DNA of 64,000 bases, from contig WPDH01000313.1 of assembly GCA_019137255.1 (NCBI GenBank), positions 34,285 through 98,284 of the forward strand, read 5' to 3'. Both the position numbers and the translations under genes were made by a program. The notes beneath the pieces were generated by a model. The model was not told the DNA's origin. It was given only the letters and a program-made list of their open reading frames with translations, and made no database searches. Each line of letters begins with the position of its first letter. Position 1 is the stretch's first letter. This DNA comes from Corinectria fuckeliana (taxonomy: Eukaryota > Ascomycota > Sordariomycetes > Hypocreales > Nectriaceae). Shown here one piece after another: positions 1-10,584 of the stretch.

Positions 1-599
1 TTGAACTCGGCCGCCAGCCGCAAGCCAAACACGATCTCCTCTCGCTGCTCTCGGGAGAGCTTATGCAGAGCATAGATCAGCCCTGCCTCGGCGGCCTTGA
101 GGAGGATCGTGTTGTGATTCAGAGTGGAAATGTCTCGGCCTGTTGCATTGCAGTAGTCGGACGCCAGGCCCGGGTCTTTGCCCAAATTATTGATGACTAC
201 AGACGTGACAAGCGTGTCGAGGTCCTGAGGATTCGAGAGGACCTCGTCGACTTGCGCCCGCAACCACTCGAAGGACTTCCAGGTCAGCCGTACCGGTGTT
301 GGTTGCGCCCCCACGAATCTGTCGTACTGGTTGTTGCGAATACACCGCAGGGCTAGGATACTGGTGATGGTCCGGTTCGCCTCGTCGTGCTCGGCCTGGT
401 AAAGTCTTTCCGATGGGGAAGGCCTCCTGGGCGTGGACATGTTGCAGCTGTCATCGCGAACCGAGTAAGCGCGTGTGAGACGTTGGAGGTCCTCAGAGAA
501 GTTTTCTCGTATCAGATCGATGACATCCCCGTCGAAAATGGTCTGATAAGGTCCATCTAGCGGTTGCTCGCAGCGGAGACTGGGGCAGGTCTCAAGTCT
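1..599 (-). CDS. Partial gene of unknown function, running off the left edge
   Basis: Read on the minus strand, the frame stays open for about 199 codons, from a TAG at 600-602 to the window edge. Codon use and composition look like real coding sequence, with helical, charged segments. The first ATG in the frame is at 440, but the 50 codons before it also look coding. The true start is therefore either in an upstream exon or lost in the decayed DNA to the right. Recognisable stretches include DLDTLVTSVVINNLGKDPG and TGRDISTLNHNTILLKAAEA. They recall an uncharacterised fungal protein family, but I cannot assign a function. The downstream end lies outside the window. It could be an intact gene with a missing 5' exon or a 5'-truncated pseudogene. 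Confidence 0.5.
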
Positions 600-602
600 C
601 TA

Positions 603-2772
603 TCGTGTCTTTTTAAAGAGTTTGCCATACCGTTTCATATTCAGAGCGTCGATGATCTAAAGCAGGCGTTCTTAGGGCGGAGATATACAGTGCTAGGTGA
701 GTGCTATGCCCCTTGCTTAATGGGCGGCCGGGAACTAAGTAAAGAAGATTTTGTTATTACTGGGTGTAAGTATAAATTACTTGTCTAGCTAGACCTAAAA
801 CTAGTGGTATTGCAATTCCACCTACGGCCAAAAGGTAATGCGCACTAGCTGGCGAAAAGTGCTAAGCTAGCCTATATGCCAAATGCGACGTGGTGCTTGC
901 ACTGGAGTGGCCATACATAGACCAGAACGAAAACATATATTTCTAAATGCAGTGACGAATATTACGACAGACGGTGCTCGCAACATTCTGGCACCTTCTG
1001 ATACCTTCCCAAGAGATAAGTGGGCTTTAAGTGTATTGTTACAGCCTATACATGGTAATGAGAGCCAGGACGGTAGCATCTGCACCATACATGTCAAACA
1101 TACCGAAGGTATTCAGTATGCCATTGACTCGACGTCTTGCGGTGATGGGATTATTGCTAAAACGTGGCCCTAGTCCTATTATAAGCACCGATAAGTATCC
1201 TATGAGTGCTTTTCCTTGCCAGATATTTAAACTCACGTTTTCTATTCCGGTTCTCAATCTTCTAGTGACATGTTGATATTCTGACTTTGGCCTCCTATAA
1301 CGACGGCAACCTTCGACGCTATTGCACGGACCGACTTCAGAATCTTATGTCTAAGGGATTGCTTCCATTGCAAACCCCTGGAGCTCCTGATAACTCGTCG
1401 ATACTTTTATCGTCGGCGCAGATGGCATGTTTCTATTTCCTATCTTCGGTCACCATACCTAAACCCGATCGTTCTGCATCTGCAAGGATTCACCTGCAAA
1501 ATATCGAAAGCCTTTGATACCCTGGAACATTGGAAACGATGTGTTCCCTCATCCTCAAACTCATCAGAAGGTTTAATAAATATCTGAAAAGCCAAGTAAG
1601 AAGAGCTTTCTGATGGCTACTTTTTCCCAAGCGACACCACCTCGCCCCGATCGAGCTGCATGACGGGTTGACAGTCACGCGTTTGATTGGGACGACCATG
1701 AAGAAACGACGAGACTCTTTAAATTGTTTGACTGCCAACATAACTTCCCAGTCATGGATGAGAGCATTATTTCGGCGTGTTCTAGTCTGGTTGAGCTTTT
1801 GAAAGATTCTGACAGCCTATTCTACCGTTTTATCCATTAGACGCTATTAAATGCCCAACCCCGGTTCAATCCTAGTGGCTAAACCTGGCATCATACGCCG
1901 GAGGAGCCTTGGCGGCTGGGATGGCCGAGGAGGTTGGTAGTGTTGAGGTCGCGGACGAAAGTGTCGGGGACGAGCATGGAGACAGACGTGGAGGAGGAGA
2001 TGGAGGCGGAGCAGGCGGTGTCGATTGGGACAACAGGGTCGGAGCTAGGGACATTGGTAGTGCCAGGCTCAGAGACAACGGTTCTCTCAACATCATCGTC
2101 GTCGTTTTGTCGTCGTCAGCAATGGGGGAACAGACAGCTAGACCTGCAGTAGACAGACCAGTTGAGAGATATCACCTTAGTAGGCCTGTCTGTACTCGTG
2201 CGTAAAAGAATGGGCAAACAGAGGAGAAAAATGCATCCAAGGCCTTAAATGTTGAACTTACCTAAAAATAGCTAGCAAGGTGTAGTACCTTTGGCTCCAT
2301 CCTAAGTTTGCAGGCACTCTGAGGGTAAACTTTTAAAGCAGATACATATTTAAGCATCACCACGTCACATGTCTCTTCTTCTCCAACCTAAAAACACCCA
2401 GATCTTCACTCGTGTGGGCGGCCAGAGGAGTCTCGACCTTGAGTAGCCTACGTCAACATGGAAGCAAGGGGTAGCTGCCCAAAGCAAGATGGCGGACCAT
2501 CTATCAATAAGAGGATAGCTCCGATATCGCATTGCATTGGCTGTCACAAGGTTCCCCCACATGACAAGCTTCCTAGGCCCGTTGGTCTTCCAAAGGCTGA
2601 TCAATTTGACCTCCCTCAACAACCTAGTCATCCTAGATGACACGTTTCCTATCCCTTCTTACGGATCAGATTATGTATTTAATGACCTTCCTTTCCCGCT
2701 AGGATAGATAGAAATCAAGAGCTTCAATCACATTAATCCCGACCATCATATAACCAACAAACTCTAAGCACT
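603..2772. other. Gene-free, decayed DNA
   Basis: No frame with convincing coding character is seen on either strand, only short chance frames. The segment contains one isolated copy of the MITE end described at 7142-7833 and a G/A-rich stretch at about 1905-2050. The last 100 bases are the likely promoter of the F-box gene. Confidence 0.5.
835..889 (+). repeat. Isolated third copy of a MITE terminal repeat
   Basis: This 55-bp stretch aligns with the 56-bp terminal inverted repeats at 7142-7197 and 7778-7833, sharing GTAATGCGCACTA, AAGTGCTAAGCT and AAATGCGAC in the same order. No inverted partner was found nearby. It looks like a solo end left by deletion or decay of a second element. Confidence 0.55.
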
Positions 2773-3564
2773 ATGGCCAAAACAAAAGCACCACCAGCAC
2801 GTTGGAGTTTTAGAGATTTCATACACGATTTCTTTACTCGTGATTCAAACGAAGACCCCCGTCGACATCGGAGTCGGAACATCGCCTTCACTTCTCAAAC
2901 CTGTGATTTGCTACCCTCTTATGAGGATGCAGTTGCCTCCAATCATCCAAGAGAAGCAGCAAACTGTTCCAGCACAGACGGCTTGGACCCCATCGTCGCT
3001 TCAGCCTACCGCAATCAGACGCAGAGCGCCCTGATACGACTTCCCGACGCGCTTATTGCTGCTATTATGGAACGCGTTGACCTTCACGACATCCTGCGGC
3101 TCCGTCAGGTCTCACGAGACTTTATGCGCTTATTCAGCCAATCTAATGCTTTTTGGAAATACCATCTTACAGATGCACATGATTCCGACAGTCGCAAATA
3201 TTTCGCCAGAGTCTGGGCCACTCCTCTGAATTGTTTTCCAGAACAGTCTCTCCGAGGAGTTAACTCTGCTCTTCTCTGCGACTCCTGTACTGCGTTCAGG
3301 AAACAGAAAGGCTACAGAAGTGAGAAGGATATTCTACAAGATATTCCTTTTATCTACTGTGCGGGATGCAAGATGGAACACCGAGCCTTCTACTTTTCAG
3401 CCCAGCAGCGTCACGAGTCTAATAACGACGAGAGGCTCTGCAAAGGCTGTCAAGGATGCATATCGTTATGTGAGCATATATCCATTACTTGGGACTTAGC
3501 TCAGCGCCTTGCAGATGCTCTATCAGGCCAGAATATGGTTCAGTGCAGGGTTGCCAGAAAAACT

Positions 3565-3900
3565 ACTAGTATTAGTACTACTAACTAATAAACTAGTAGT
3601 TTAGTTAGTTAGTTAGTAGAAAATTTTTAACTAGCTCACTTTTTAGTTAGTTAATTAAAAAAAAGTTTAACTACTAGTTAGTTAGTTGTTAAATTAACTA
3701 GTAGTTAATTAGTTAGTTAGTAGAAAATTTTAAACTAGCTCACTTTTTAGTTAGTTAATTAAAAAAATTTTTAACTACTAGTTAGTTAGTTATTAAATTA
3801 ACTACTAGTTAATTAACTACTAGTTAATTAACTAATAGTTAATTTTTAACTACTAGTTAGTAGTTAGTTAGTAATTAGTTAATTAGTTAATAAAAAATTT
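3565..3900. repeat. Left subterminal repeat array of the hAT element
   Basis: Dense TTAGTTAG/CTAACTAA words alternate with the motif TTTAACTAGCTCACTTTT, which occurs at about 3626-3644 and again at about 3732-3750. In hAT elements, repeated subterminal motifs are the usual transposase-binding sites. That role here is inference. Confidence 0.6.
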
Positions 3901-4799
3901 AAGTTAATAATATAAGTTAAATAATATTATTATCTTACTATTTTGCTATTTTTATCTTATCTTATCTTATCTTATCTTATCTGTTTATCTTAGTAGTTTT
4001 TTCTTATCTTTTTTTTAACTTACCTTATAGTAAAACTTTAATAATTAATAATTAAATTAGGAAATATTATAAAATTATTAGCTCTTAAATATTAAATACT
4101 ATATAAAGGTAGTATTTTCTTAATAATATTTTTATTATTATAGCTTATATATTAACTATAATAGTCTTAATATTATCTTTTGTTAAAAAGAGTAGTAAAA
4201 TTAAGTAAAAAGTTAAAAAGCCTTTTTAGTAAAAGTATATTTATAAAAATTAAATTAAATATAATAGAACTTATTTAGGTATATTATAAGTGTTTAGTAT
4301 AGTAAGATCTAATATGAATTTAATATAGATTTTTTTTAAATTAATTATAAAACTTTAAAGTATTTAAAAATAGATATTTATAAATAATTTATTACTATTT
4401 ATAGCTTCTTATCTTATCTTTAGCTTAGTAAGATAAAATAAAATCTAAAAATAAAATATATACTTTAAGAAGAGATTTAAAAAAAAGAAAGTATAAGTAC
4501 TAGTCTTAATCTAGTTAGATTATAATATTAAGCTTAAATAAGATATAATTTATATTAATTTATATTAATAAGATTTATTACTATAAATATTTATAAAATA
4601 TGTTAAAAATAGCTATTATTTTAATAAATATTTAAAGTATTATATTTAATTTTTAACTATTTATTTAACTCTTAGTTAAGTATATTAAGTTTATATTCTT
4701 ATATTATTCTTATAATATTTATTTATTTATCTAATAAATAATACTAAACTATTATATTATTCTTATAATATAAACTATTTAAATATAATTATTATATAT

Positions 4800-5091
4800 T
4801 TATTACTTACTAGCTAGTTAGTAGTTAGTTAGTAGTTAGTTAGTAGTTAATAGTTTAGTTAGTAGTTTTTTTTTAACTAGCTCACTTTTTAATTAGTTAA
4901 ATTATATTAAAATTAGTTAGTAGTTAGTTAGTTAGTTAAGATTTTTTCTATTAGTTAGTTAGTTAGTTACTAAATTAACTAGTAGTTAGTTAGTTAGTAG
5001 TTTGAAAATTAACTAGCTCATTTTAACTAGTAGTTAATTAACTAGTAGTAATTTAAACTAGCTCACTAACTAGCTCACTAGTTACTAATTT
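4800..5091. repeat. Right subterminal repeat array of the hAT element
   Basis: The same TTAGTTAG words and the AACTAGCTCACT motif recur here at least four times: about 4875, 5015 (as AACTAGCTCATT), 5057 and 5069. The arrangement mirrors the left end, although several copies keep the same strand orientation. Confidence 0.6.
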
Positions 5092-6178
5092 GCAACCCTG
5101 GTTCAGTGCAACAATGGACACCATAAAGTCTCCCCATGCCAGCATGTTAGAGATGGGGTGTCAGAGCTTTGCTGCGATAATGACAAGCCACGATTTAAGT
5201 TCTATCGAGATGACAAGCAAAAGTTGTGTTTTGACATATCAGTTACGACACATCTTCCGTTCAAGCCACAGGGGTTAGAGCAGGGCAGCAAAGTGAGCTC
5301 TACAGCATTTCGAAGCAACATCAAAAAGCTTGTCCACGAGAGGCTCCCCCTTTCATCATTTTCGTGGTTGCCGTCAAACATGCTTGAATTCTATAACGTC
5401 ATTAGATGTTTCGATCCCAACATTTGCAGCTGTCTAGACTGGGGCCAGCTAACCTCACTACAGAGATCTAATAAACAAAAGGCGACGACTACAGACGAGT
5501 TTGAATGGAAGCTTTGCCCAAACCCCTTGAGACCTTGGCGGCTCAGGCCAGATCTAGAATCCCCTACTTTCACAGGTAGAGCCGAATTTCAGCGCACCCA
5601 CCAAGACCGATGCGCAGGATTCACTCACAACTTCCATGCTGATTTCGAGCACGGGTCATGGGACTGGGAGTTTCAAAGGTGCTCTGAGGATGACAGCTTT
5701 CTGGTTTTCACACAGACGATGCGGGCCTGTATCAGCTATCCCCATGAAGGCGGGTGGTCTTTTCTCATCAGTCAGGCGTCTTACGACCTAGCGCAGGATG
5801 AGGAGATGCGTAGTATCTCGTGGTGTTCTCAGTCAGATTGTCGTTTCCTGGGTACAGGAGCTTTAGAGTGCTTGTGCTGTCAGACTGTACCGCACCATAG
5901 GAGCGTTTAATACAGCACCCACGCTTGAACAACTAGCACCGAAACACCTGATTAAAGACAAATGGTTCTGTTGCAAAGCCCTGTCAGCACGTTCAGGCGT
6001 CCATTTTTAAAGGCCCGCGAGGGGCAGATTGCTCGGGGGGAGGGATGGGGCGGCATCGAAAGCTGTCCTGCATTCGTAGAATTCTGTCTGGAGCTTCAGT
6101 TTGATATTGGACTGCATAATGGCACAGCGCCGGAAATCTCTCCCATCCCATGTTCCCATTGTATTTCCACTAGACTCT

Positions 6179-6530
6179 TTAGTCGTTCTCATACTCAACC
6201 ATCACGCTACCTAGCCTTGCTGGCCCGATGATTTCACGCAACCTAGAGAGCCCTGCCTGTTGAACTCTCGTAACGTTTGCTCCTGGCGAAGCAACTTGAA
6301 TCTCATCATAGAGACGACCCTGAAGCAACATTGCCGAGGCACAGATCCATAAGGATGAACCCATGCCAAGACTAAAGTTGAAAACTGCACCACCGGAGGA
6401 GATATCATCGATGGATAAGACAGCCTGTAAGGCAACCTGAGGACCTTGAATACCGAGACCTAATGCTGTGCCAAGAAAGGCCAGAAGTCCAACACTTTTG
6501 CCGATGTGCTCGTTCATGTTTTGTTGGCGG
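6179..6530 (-). pseudogene. Remnant of a DHA2-type MFS efflux pump (C-terminal part)
   Basis: About 110 residues match the last third of 14-helix fungal drug pumps: GLGIQGPQVALQAVLSIDD, then LGMGSSLWICASAMLLQGRL, then the helix-loop LSRLREIIGPARLGSVMVEY. These correspond to the region of the intact pump at 46230-48153 around its QAPNLAAQAVLPKRDIPVGM segment. No upstream helices and no final helices are found, so this is an isolated fragment. It lies in repeat-rich DNA and was probably left by rearrangement. Confidence 0.65.
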
Positions 6531-7141
6531 GGGATGCAGTTAGTGCAGACCAATAACCCGACCAAAGCCGTCAGCTCAAAAAGGGAGATTTGCAGATAAG
6601 ATAACAGCTTAAGTAATCACGAAAAGCACCGTACAGCTCAAACAGCTTTTAGACACTAGATACAGTGCTTCTAGATGTCATCCAGCTAACACAAGTGAAA
6701 TTAAACGACAAGAGCTGCTGCGACAGCTTGGCAAGGCAAGGCAAAGAGAGACAAAAGGTGGGTTCCAATTGTAAGAAGAGAAAAAGCGTCCCCTTTCCTA
6801 AGAATGGGCAAAGCGACCACTTTAAGTAGTGACCAACTAACAGCTAGGCCCTACGTGCATTAAACTCCCGACTGCCTATTGGCACCATCACAATGTCAAG
6901 AGTGGTGAGCAGGCCGGAGGCGATGAGAGCCAGAACACTCGTAGCCAGCAGGAAGGTTCCTTCTCTAAGACATACGAGTCATCTGAAGTGCATACAGCCT
7001 CTAATCCAACATAGTTTAGACTTGCAAAGCCTAGCAAAGAAGCTTGATAATATCATAGGCTCTGCATTCTCTGGGTGCACACTCTAGGAGCTCCTGCCGC
7101 CAGTATGGGGGTAGTTATTACATTTCTGGTCATAGCAAAAC
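6531..7141. other. Gene-free interval
   Basis: No coding sequence, repeat or regulatory motif could be supported here. Composition is ordinary. Confidence 0.4.
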
Positions 7142-7833
7142 GTAATACGCACTACGCTAATATAAAGTGCTAAGCTGGCCTAAATACTAAATGTGACATA
7201 CCCCCCCAGATTAATAAGTATCAAATAGATCTGCCTATAAGTGCCTAAGGTTATGCATCTAGTATTATACTAGGTAACATAAAATCTTACTAAAGATAAG
7301 AGTTCCTTATAAATACTAATTAGTGTTAGTACTAAAGCTACTACTATTAGTATTAGTATTAGTTAGTATTTTATTTCTATTAGTATTAGTATTAGCATTA
7401 GTATCCAACCCTGGCAGTGAGGCCTATCAAAGAAGCTGTCAAGGGTGCGGCAGCAGGGATGGGCGCAGGCAGGGCAGATGTTGCAGAAGTTGTCTGGGTA
7501 GGCGGGGCAAGGGGGGGGGCGGCCTGATAGTGGACAACTTGCTGTGCGGCCGGGGTCTCCATTATTGTGGTAGTGGTGATGGGGTCGTCGTCGTGATCGT
7601 GGTTGTGGTCGTGGCTGGTCGTGGGAGCTGGAGCTGAAGCTGGGAGCGGGCGGTGGGTGATGAAGAGTGAAGAAGAGGGGATTTATCTCGCGGGACAGAT
7701 AAAGGGCACTGCAATTTCATCCACCCTCGTGGAAGGTGCATTACGGCGAAAAGTAGAAGGTGTTAGGAGGAACTACTGTCACATTTAGTATTTAGGCCAG
7801 CTTAGCACTTCTAGGTAGCATAGTACGTATTAT
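7142..7833. mobile_element. MITE with 56-bp terminal inverted repeats
   Basis: The 56-bp ends at 7142-7197 and 7778-7833 are inverted copies with about eight mismatches. The inner 33 bases, AGTGCTAAGCTGGCC through AAATGTGAC, are identical. The 692-bp element carries no transposase frame. Its interior includes a (TATTAG)n run, a hAT-like end and a G-rich segment, so it may be nested or have captured DNA. No convincing target duplication was seen. The superfamily is unknown. Confidence 0.7.
7318..7414 (+). repeat. TATTAG microsatellite ending in a hAT-like terminus
   Basis: Repeats of TATTAG run up to CCAACCCTG, which resembles the right terminus GCAACCCTG of the hAT element at 3546-5100. It appears in inverted form at 8409-8515. 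It may be a relic end of a related element. No matching start with a target duplication was found. Confidence 0.4.
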
Positions 7834-8408
7834 ATTCTTATAAGCCCAGGAGGTTAATGTCTGTAACTTCCACTGATATCCCTGTTTTGGCAACCCTATC
7901 ATACGACTAGACTTGTTCGTTTGAATCTGTGATGATCTTACTACCTTATAACGCTATCTTGCTAATTCTGCTTTGCTTTTGTGACCTTGTTGTTGTTGTT
8001 GCCATTGTCGTCTTGTCGTCGGCGATTGGACCGCCAGGCATTAAACCGAGCCCAGCAGCGTGGGACACGGTCGGACAAGAAGGCCTAAAGGCCAATCCAG
8101 AAGGCCCGGCCTTCCGCTGTGAAGATGGAGCCCTAGAAGGGCAGCATAAAAGCAGCCTATAAGGCAGCGAGCAGGGTTAGCAAAAATACATATAGGTATC
8201 AGTAACAACAACATCGACCTTGAGAGAGCTGTCACTCAGCCTGTCACCACCACCACCTCTATCATGTCCGCCAACACCTTCCGTCTCGAACCAGTGACCA
8301 ACTCTGTCAATCCCTCTGGCAGTAAGCGACAGGTTTAGACCTAGCGGCTGGGCCTGGGCGACGTGCTTTCTCAACGTGGAATAGCTAAGAATAAGGGCAA
8401 GAACAAGC

Positions 8409-8515
8409 AGGGTTAAGATACTAATACTAACTAGTATTTAAAAACTAATACTAATACTAATACTAATACTAATACTAACACTACTAGTATTAGCTTTAGT
8501 ACTAATACTACTCCT
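8409..8515 (-). repeat. ACTAAT microsatellite starting with a hAT-like terminus
   Basis: CAGGGTTAAGATACTAATAC opens a run of ACTAAT repeats. Read in reverse complement, it matches the block at 7318-7414, including the shared words TAGTACTAAAGCT and the ACCCTG end. The two blocks form an inverted pair about 1 kb apart, each with its terminus facing the interval between them. Confidence 0.4.
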
Positions 8516-10477
8516 CACGAGTGGATTCACTGTCTTCTTTAACTGGAGTACTAGTGAATTCTTCTTAAGTTACGAAGTACATTAGCTTAATCATCTGGAT
8601 TATGCTGTACGGAGTATGCTAGACACAAACTTGTCTACCACACTAGGCTAGTGCCCTTGTTGTTAGAGGCTAATATTAATATGAGCTGAGATGTCTCAGG
8701 CTGTATGTAAAGACTAGGGTTATGCTAGAGAATAGCAAATGAGTTGCAGTGCAGTATGTTCGCTGGCAGGACGCAGTATGATTAGTCAATTTAAAGTAGA
8801 ACTTGTTCTACTCAATCCGCGGAAATTCACCGAGGACTATAGGCATCACCGGAGATGCGTGACCTTTTTTAGAACCAATCACGGACGTCAAAGACAATTA
8901 CATAGAGGCAGACATTGCATTTTACCCAGCGTAGCTCATTCAGAACGCTTGGCATGTCCATTATAGATTTGACAGCGTATTATATAGTTTTAGAAAACCC
9001 TGAGGACGCATTGCACGAGACTCGTCTTGGCAAAATACTTGCTGTCATGAAAGCGCTTTGAAATCTGCCTTAGCAACGGTTTCGGGATCCGCGCTCGTCA
9101 GGAGCCGACGAAAATGCTTGTCCTGGCCTCTTATCAATTCATACCTACTCGATTCCGCCCTTTCTCACGTCCATCGGAGCCTGAAGCGATATGGGGTTGT
9201 CTAAATGGCTGATGGCAAGCCTCGACAGTCACACGACGCTAAGGTATATATTTTAGAGCAAGGGGATACTTGACTACCATCGCAACATTTCCTGGCTTAA
9301 AGCTCACCTACTTTCCAATCTCGTTTCTTATTGTCCCTTAGTATTTCTCGCAAATCCGATGAGCTAAATTATAAGACATGAAGAGACTCCCTTGTTAGGA
9401 TGGGGTTGGGCACTATTAATCTAACAACCTTCCATTGGCGGACGCACTTCCATGGACGGCTGCCAGCAGATCTTGTGGGATTCACTCCACCCTTGAATGT
9501 CTAAAAAGCTCACCAGTGCGCCGAGTTTACACGCAACTGGTACATGTACTGAACACGATTGGAATATCAAAAGTGCCTTTGAAGATAACACCTTCTCGAC
9601 AAAGTTCCTGCGTCGCCGATCATTACCGTGTTGGTCGCAACATCTTCGGATCGGCCCCCGGGCTCGGCACTGTCGAGCCGAGTGTGCTGCAGTCTGGCAA
9701 TGCAACGTATCAACGTAGAGAAGAACATGAACTCTTTATTTCGACTTTTCCGTAATAAACAGCTCCTGGATTTGACTATTCCCCATGCCATGCATTAATC
9801 CACCAGTCAAGTTCCTATTATTAAACCGTGGAGACGTATTTTATATTTCGCAATTCAGGGCCTGATCACACCCCAGTACCTTGGCTCGTAAAGAAACTCT
9901 ACTACTCCCTAAAGGTGACTTTCTCCGCGCGCTTAAACAAGAGAATCGTGAATCGCTCTCTAGCCTCGGCTTCCTGCCCTGGCCAGGATCTAACTTGATC
10001 CAATCAATTACCAGCATGCGTCTCATCAGCCGTGGGGTCCTTCTATATACCCTGCGCTCCTCGGCATTCAGCCGTAGGTACTAATGGGTTCGCCCACTTA
10101 CTATGCAGTGCCTACGGCTAAGGCATGGCGTAATTGTACAAAATGGCCTGTCCAGGAAGGAAAGTGGAGAAACGGTTGAAGTCGAATCTCAACACCAAAA
10201 GTTTCATGATATGTCCCAAAAAGGGAGGAGCTTAACTGCGGCAGACACGGCAACCTCTCGTCGAATAAGCCGCAACAGTCGCAAATGGAGTTCCTCGGAG
10301 GACGCTGTCAAGACCTTCCCAATTCTATACAAAATCCATGATCTAAGGAACCAATATTCGGAAGCACGGCACTTCATCAATAACCTCCTGCGGTTTTGAG
10401 TGTAGCGTACAGTGTATAAACTAGACAGTTCAGACTAAGGACTGGAGATTGAAGAGGCATTAGGCTTCGGATCGTAG
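8516..10477. other. Gene-free interval upstream of the eqolisin gene
   Basis: Only short frames with no recognisable protein occur here. A perfect 11-bp inverted pair, AGCCGTAGGTA at about 10070 and TACCTACGGCT in related form at about 10113, could form a hairpin but is not obviously functional. Confidence 0.4.
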
Positions 10478-10485
10478 TATATAAG
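10478..10485 (+). promoter_or_regulatory. TATA box of the eqolisin gene
   Basis: TATATAAG lies about 100 bases before the chosen ATG, a normal position for a well-expressed fungal secreted-enzyme gene. Confidence 0.55.
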
Positions 10486-10584
10486 ACGAGGTTGACGCCG
10501 GGACAAAGAAGCCCATATCGACATCAGCATCTGAACATTACAGCTCCACTTGTTATTACCAATCCTATCACAACAACCCTCAAC

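Larger units (their letters stand above)
3546..5100. mobile_element. hAT-type DNA transposon, non-autonomous or decayed
   Basis: The 1,555-bp element has short terminal inverted repeats: CAGGGTTGC at the left end and GCAACCCTG at the right. It is flanked by an exact 8-bp duplication, GTTCAGTG, at 3538-3545 and 5101-5108. An 8-bp duplication and a CAGGG-type end are the marks of the hAT superfamily. The interior is extremely AT-rich with no usable reading frame, so no transposase is encoded now. It either derives from a RIP-mutated full element or was always non-coding. A (TTATC)n run lies at about 3955-3982. The sharp change from very AT-rich to normal composition exactly at the ends shows that decay did not spread into the host gene. 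Confidence 0.88.
2773..5910 (+). pseudogene. F-box protein gene split by a hAT-type insertion
   Basis: The two coding parts are 2773-3545 and 5109-5910. Omitting the element and one copy of its 8-bp target duplication joins them in frame through codon 258 (Cys), giving 525 codons including the stop. Residues about 88-123 match an F-box (RLPDALIAAIMERVDLHDIL), the segment that binds Skp1 in SCF ubiquitin ligases. It is followed by CxxC pairs (CDSC, CAGC, CKGC) at about 165-235, a common layout in uncharacterised fungal F-box proteins. The C-terminal part has no domain I recognise. As it stands, translation would run 13 codons past the insertion and stop at 3588, giving a 271-residue protein that keeps the F-box but loses the C-terminal half. 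Neither half carries another stop or frameshift, so the break looks recent or the allele is still selected. Splicing of the AT-rich insert from the transcript cannot be excluded. Confidence 0.85.

Noticed and set aside
1909..2205. G/A-rich plus-strand frame near 2 kb
   Set aside because: It is low-complexity with no start context or similarity, in decayed DNA.
3955..3985. TTATC repeats as a cluster of GATA-factor sites
   Set aside because: GATAA repeats here are a simple microsatellite inside an AT-rich transposon, not a promoter.
10070..10125. Short inverted repeat AGCCGTAGG...CCTACGGCT as a MITE
   Set aside because: The arms are about 11 bp with a short spacer and no target duplication or second copy was found.
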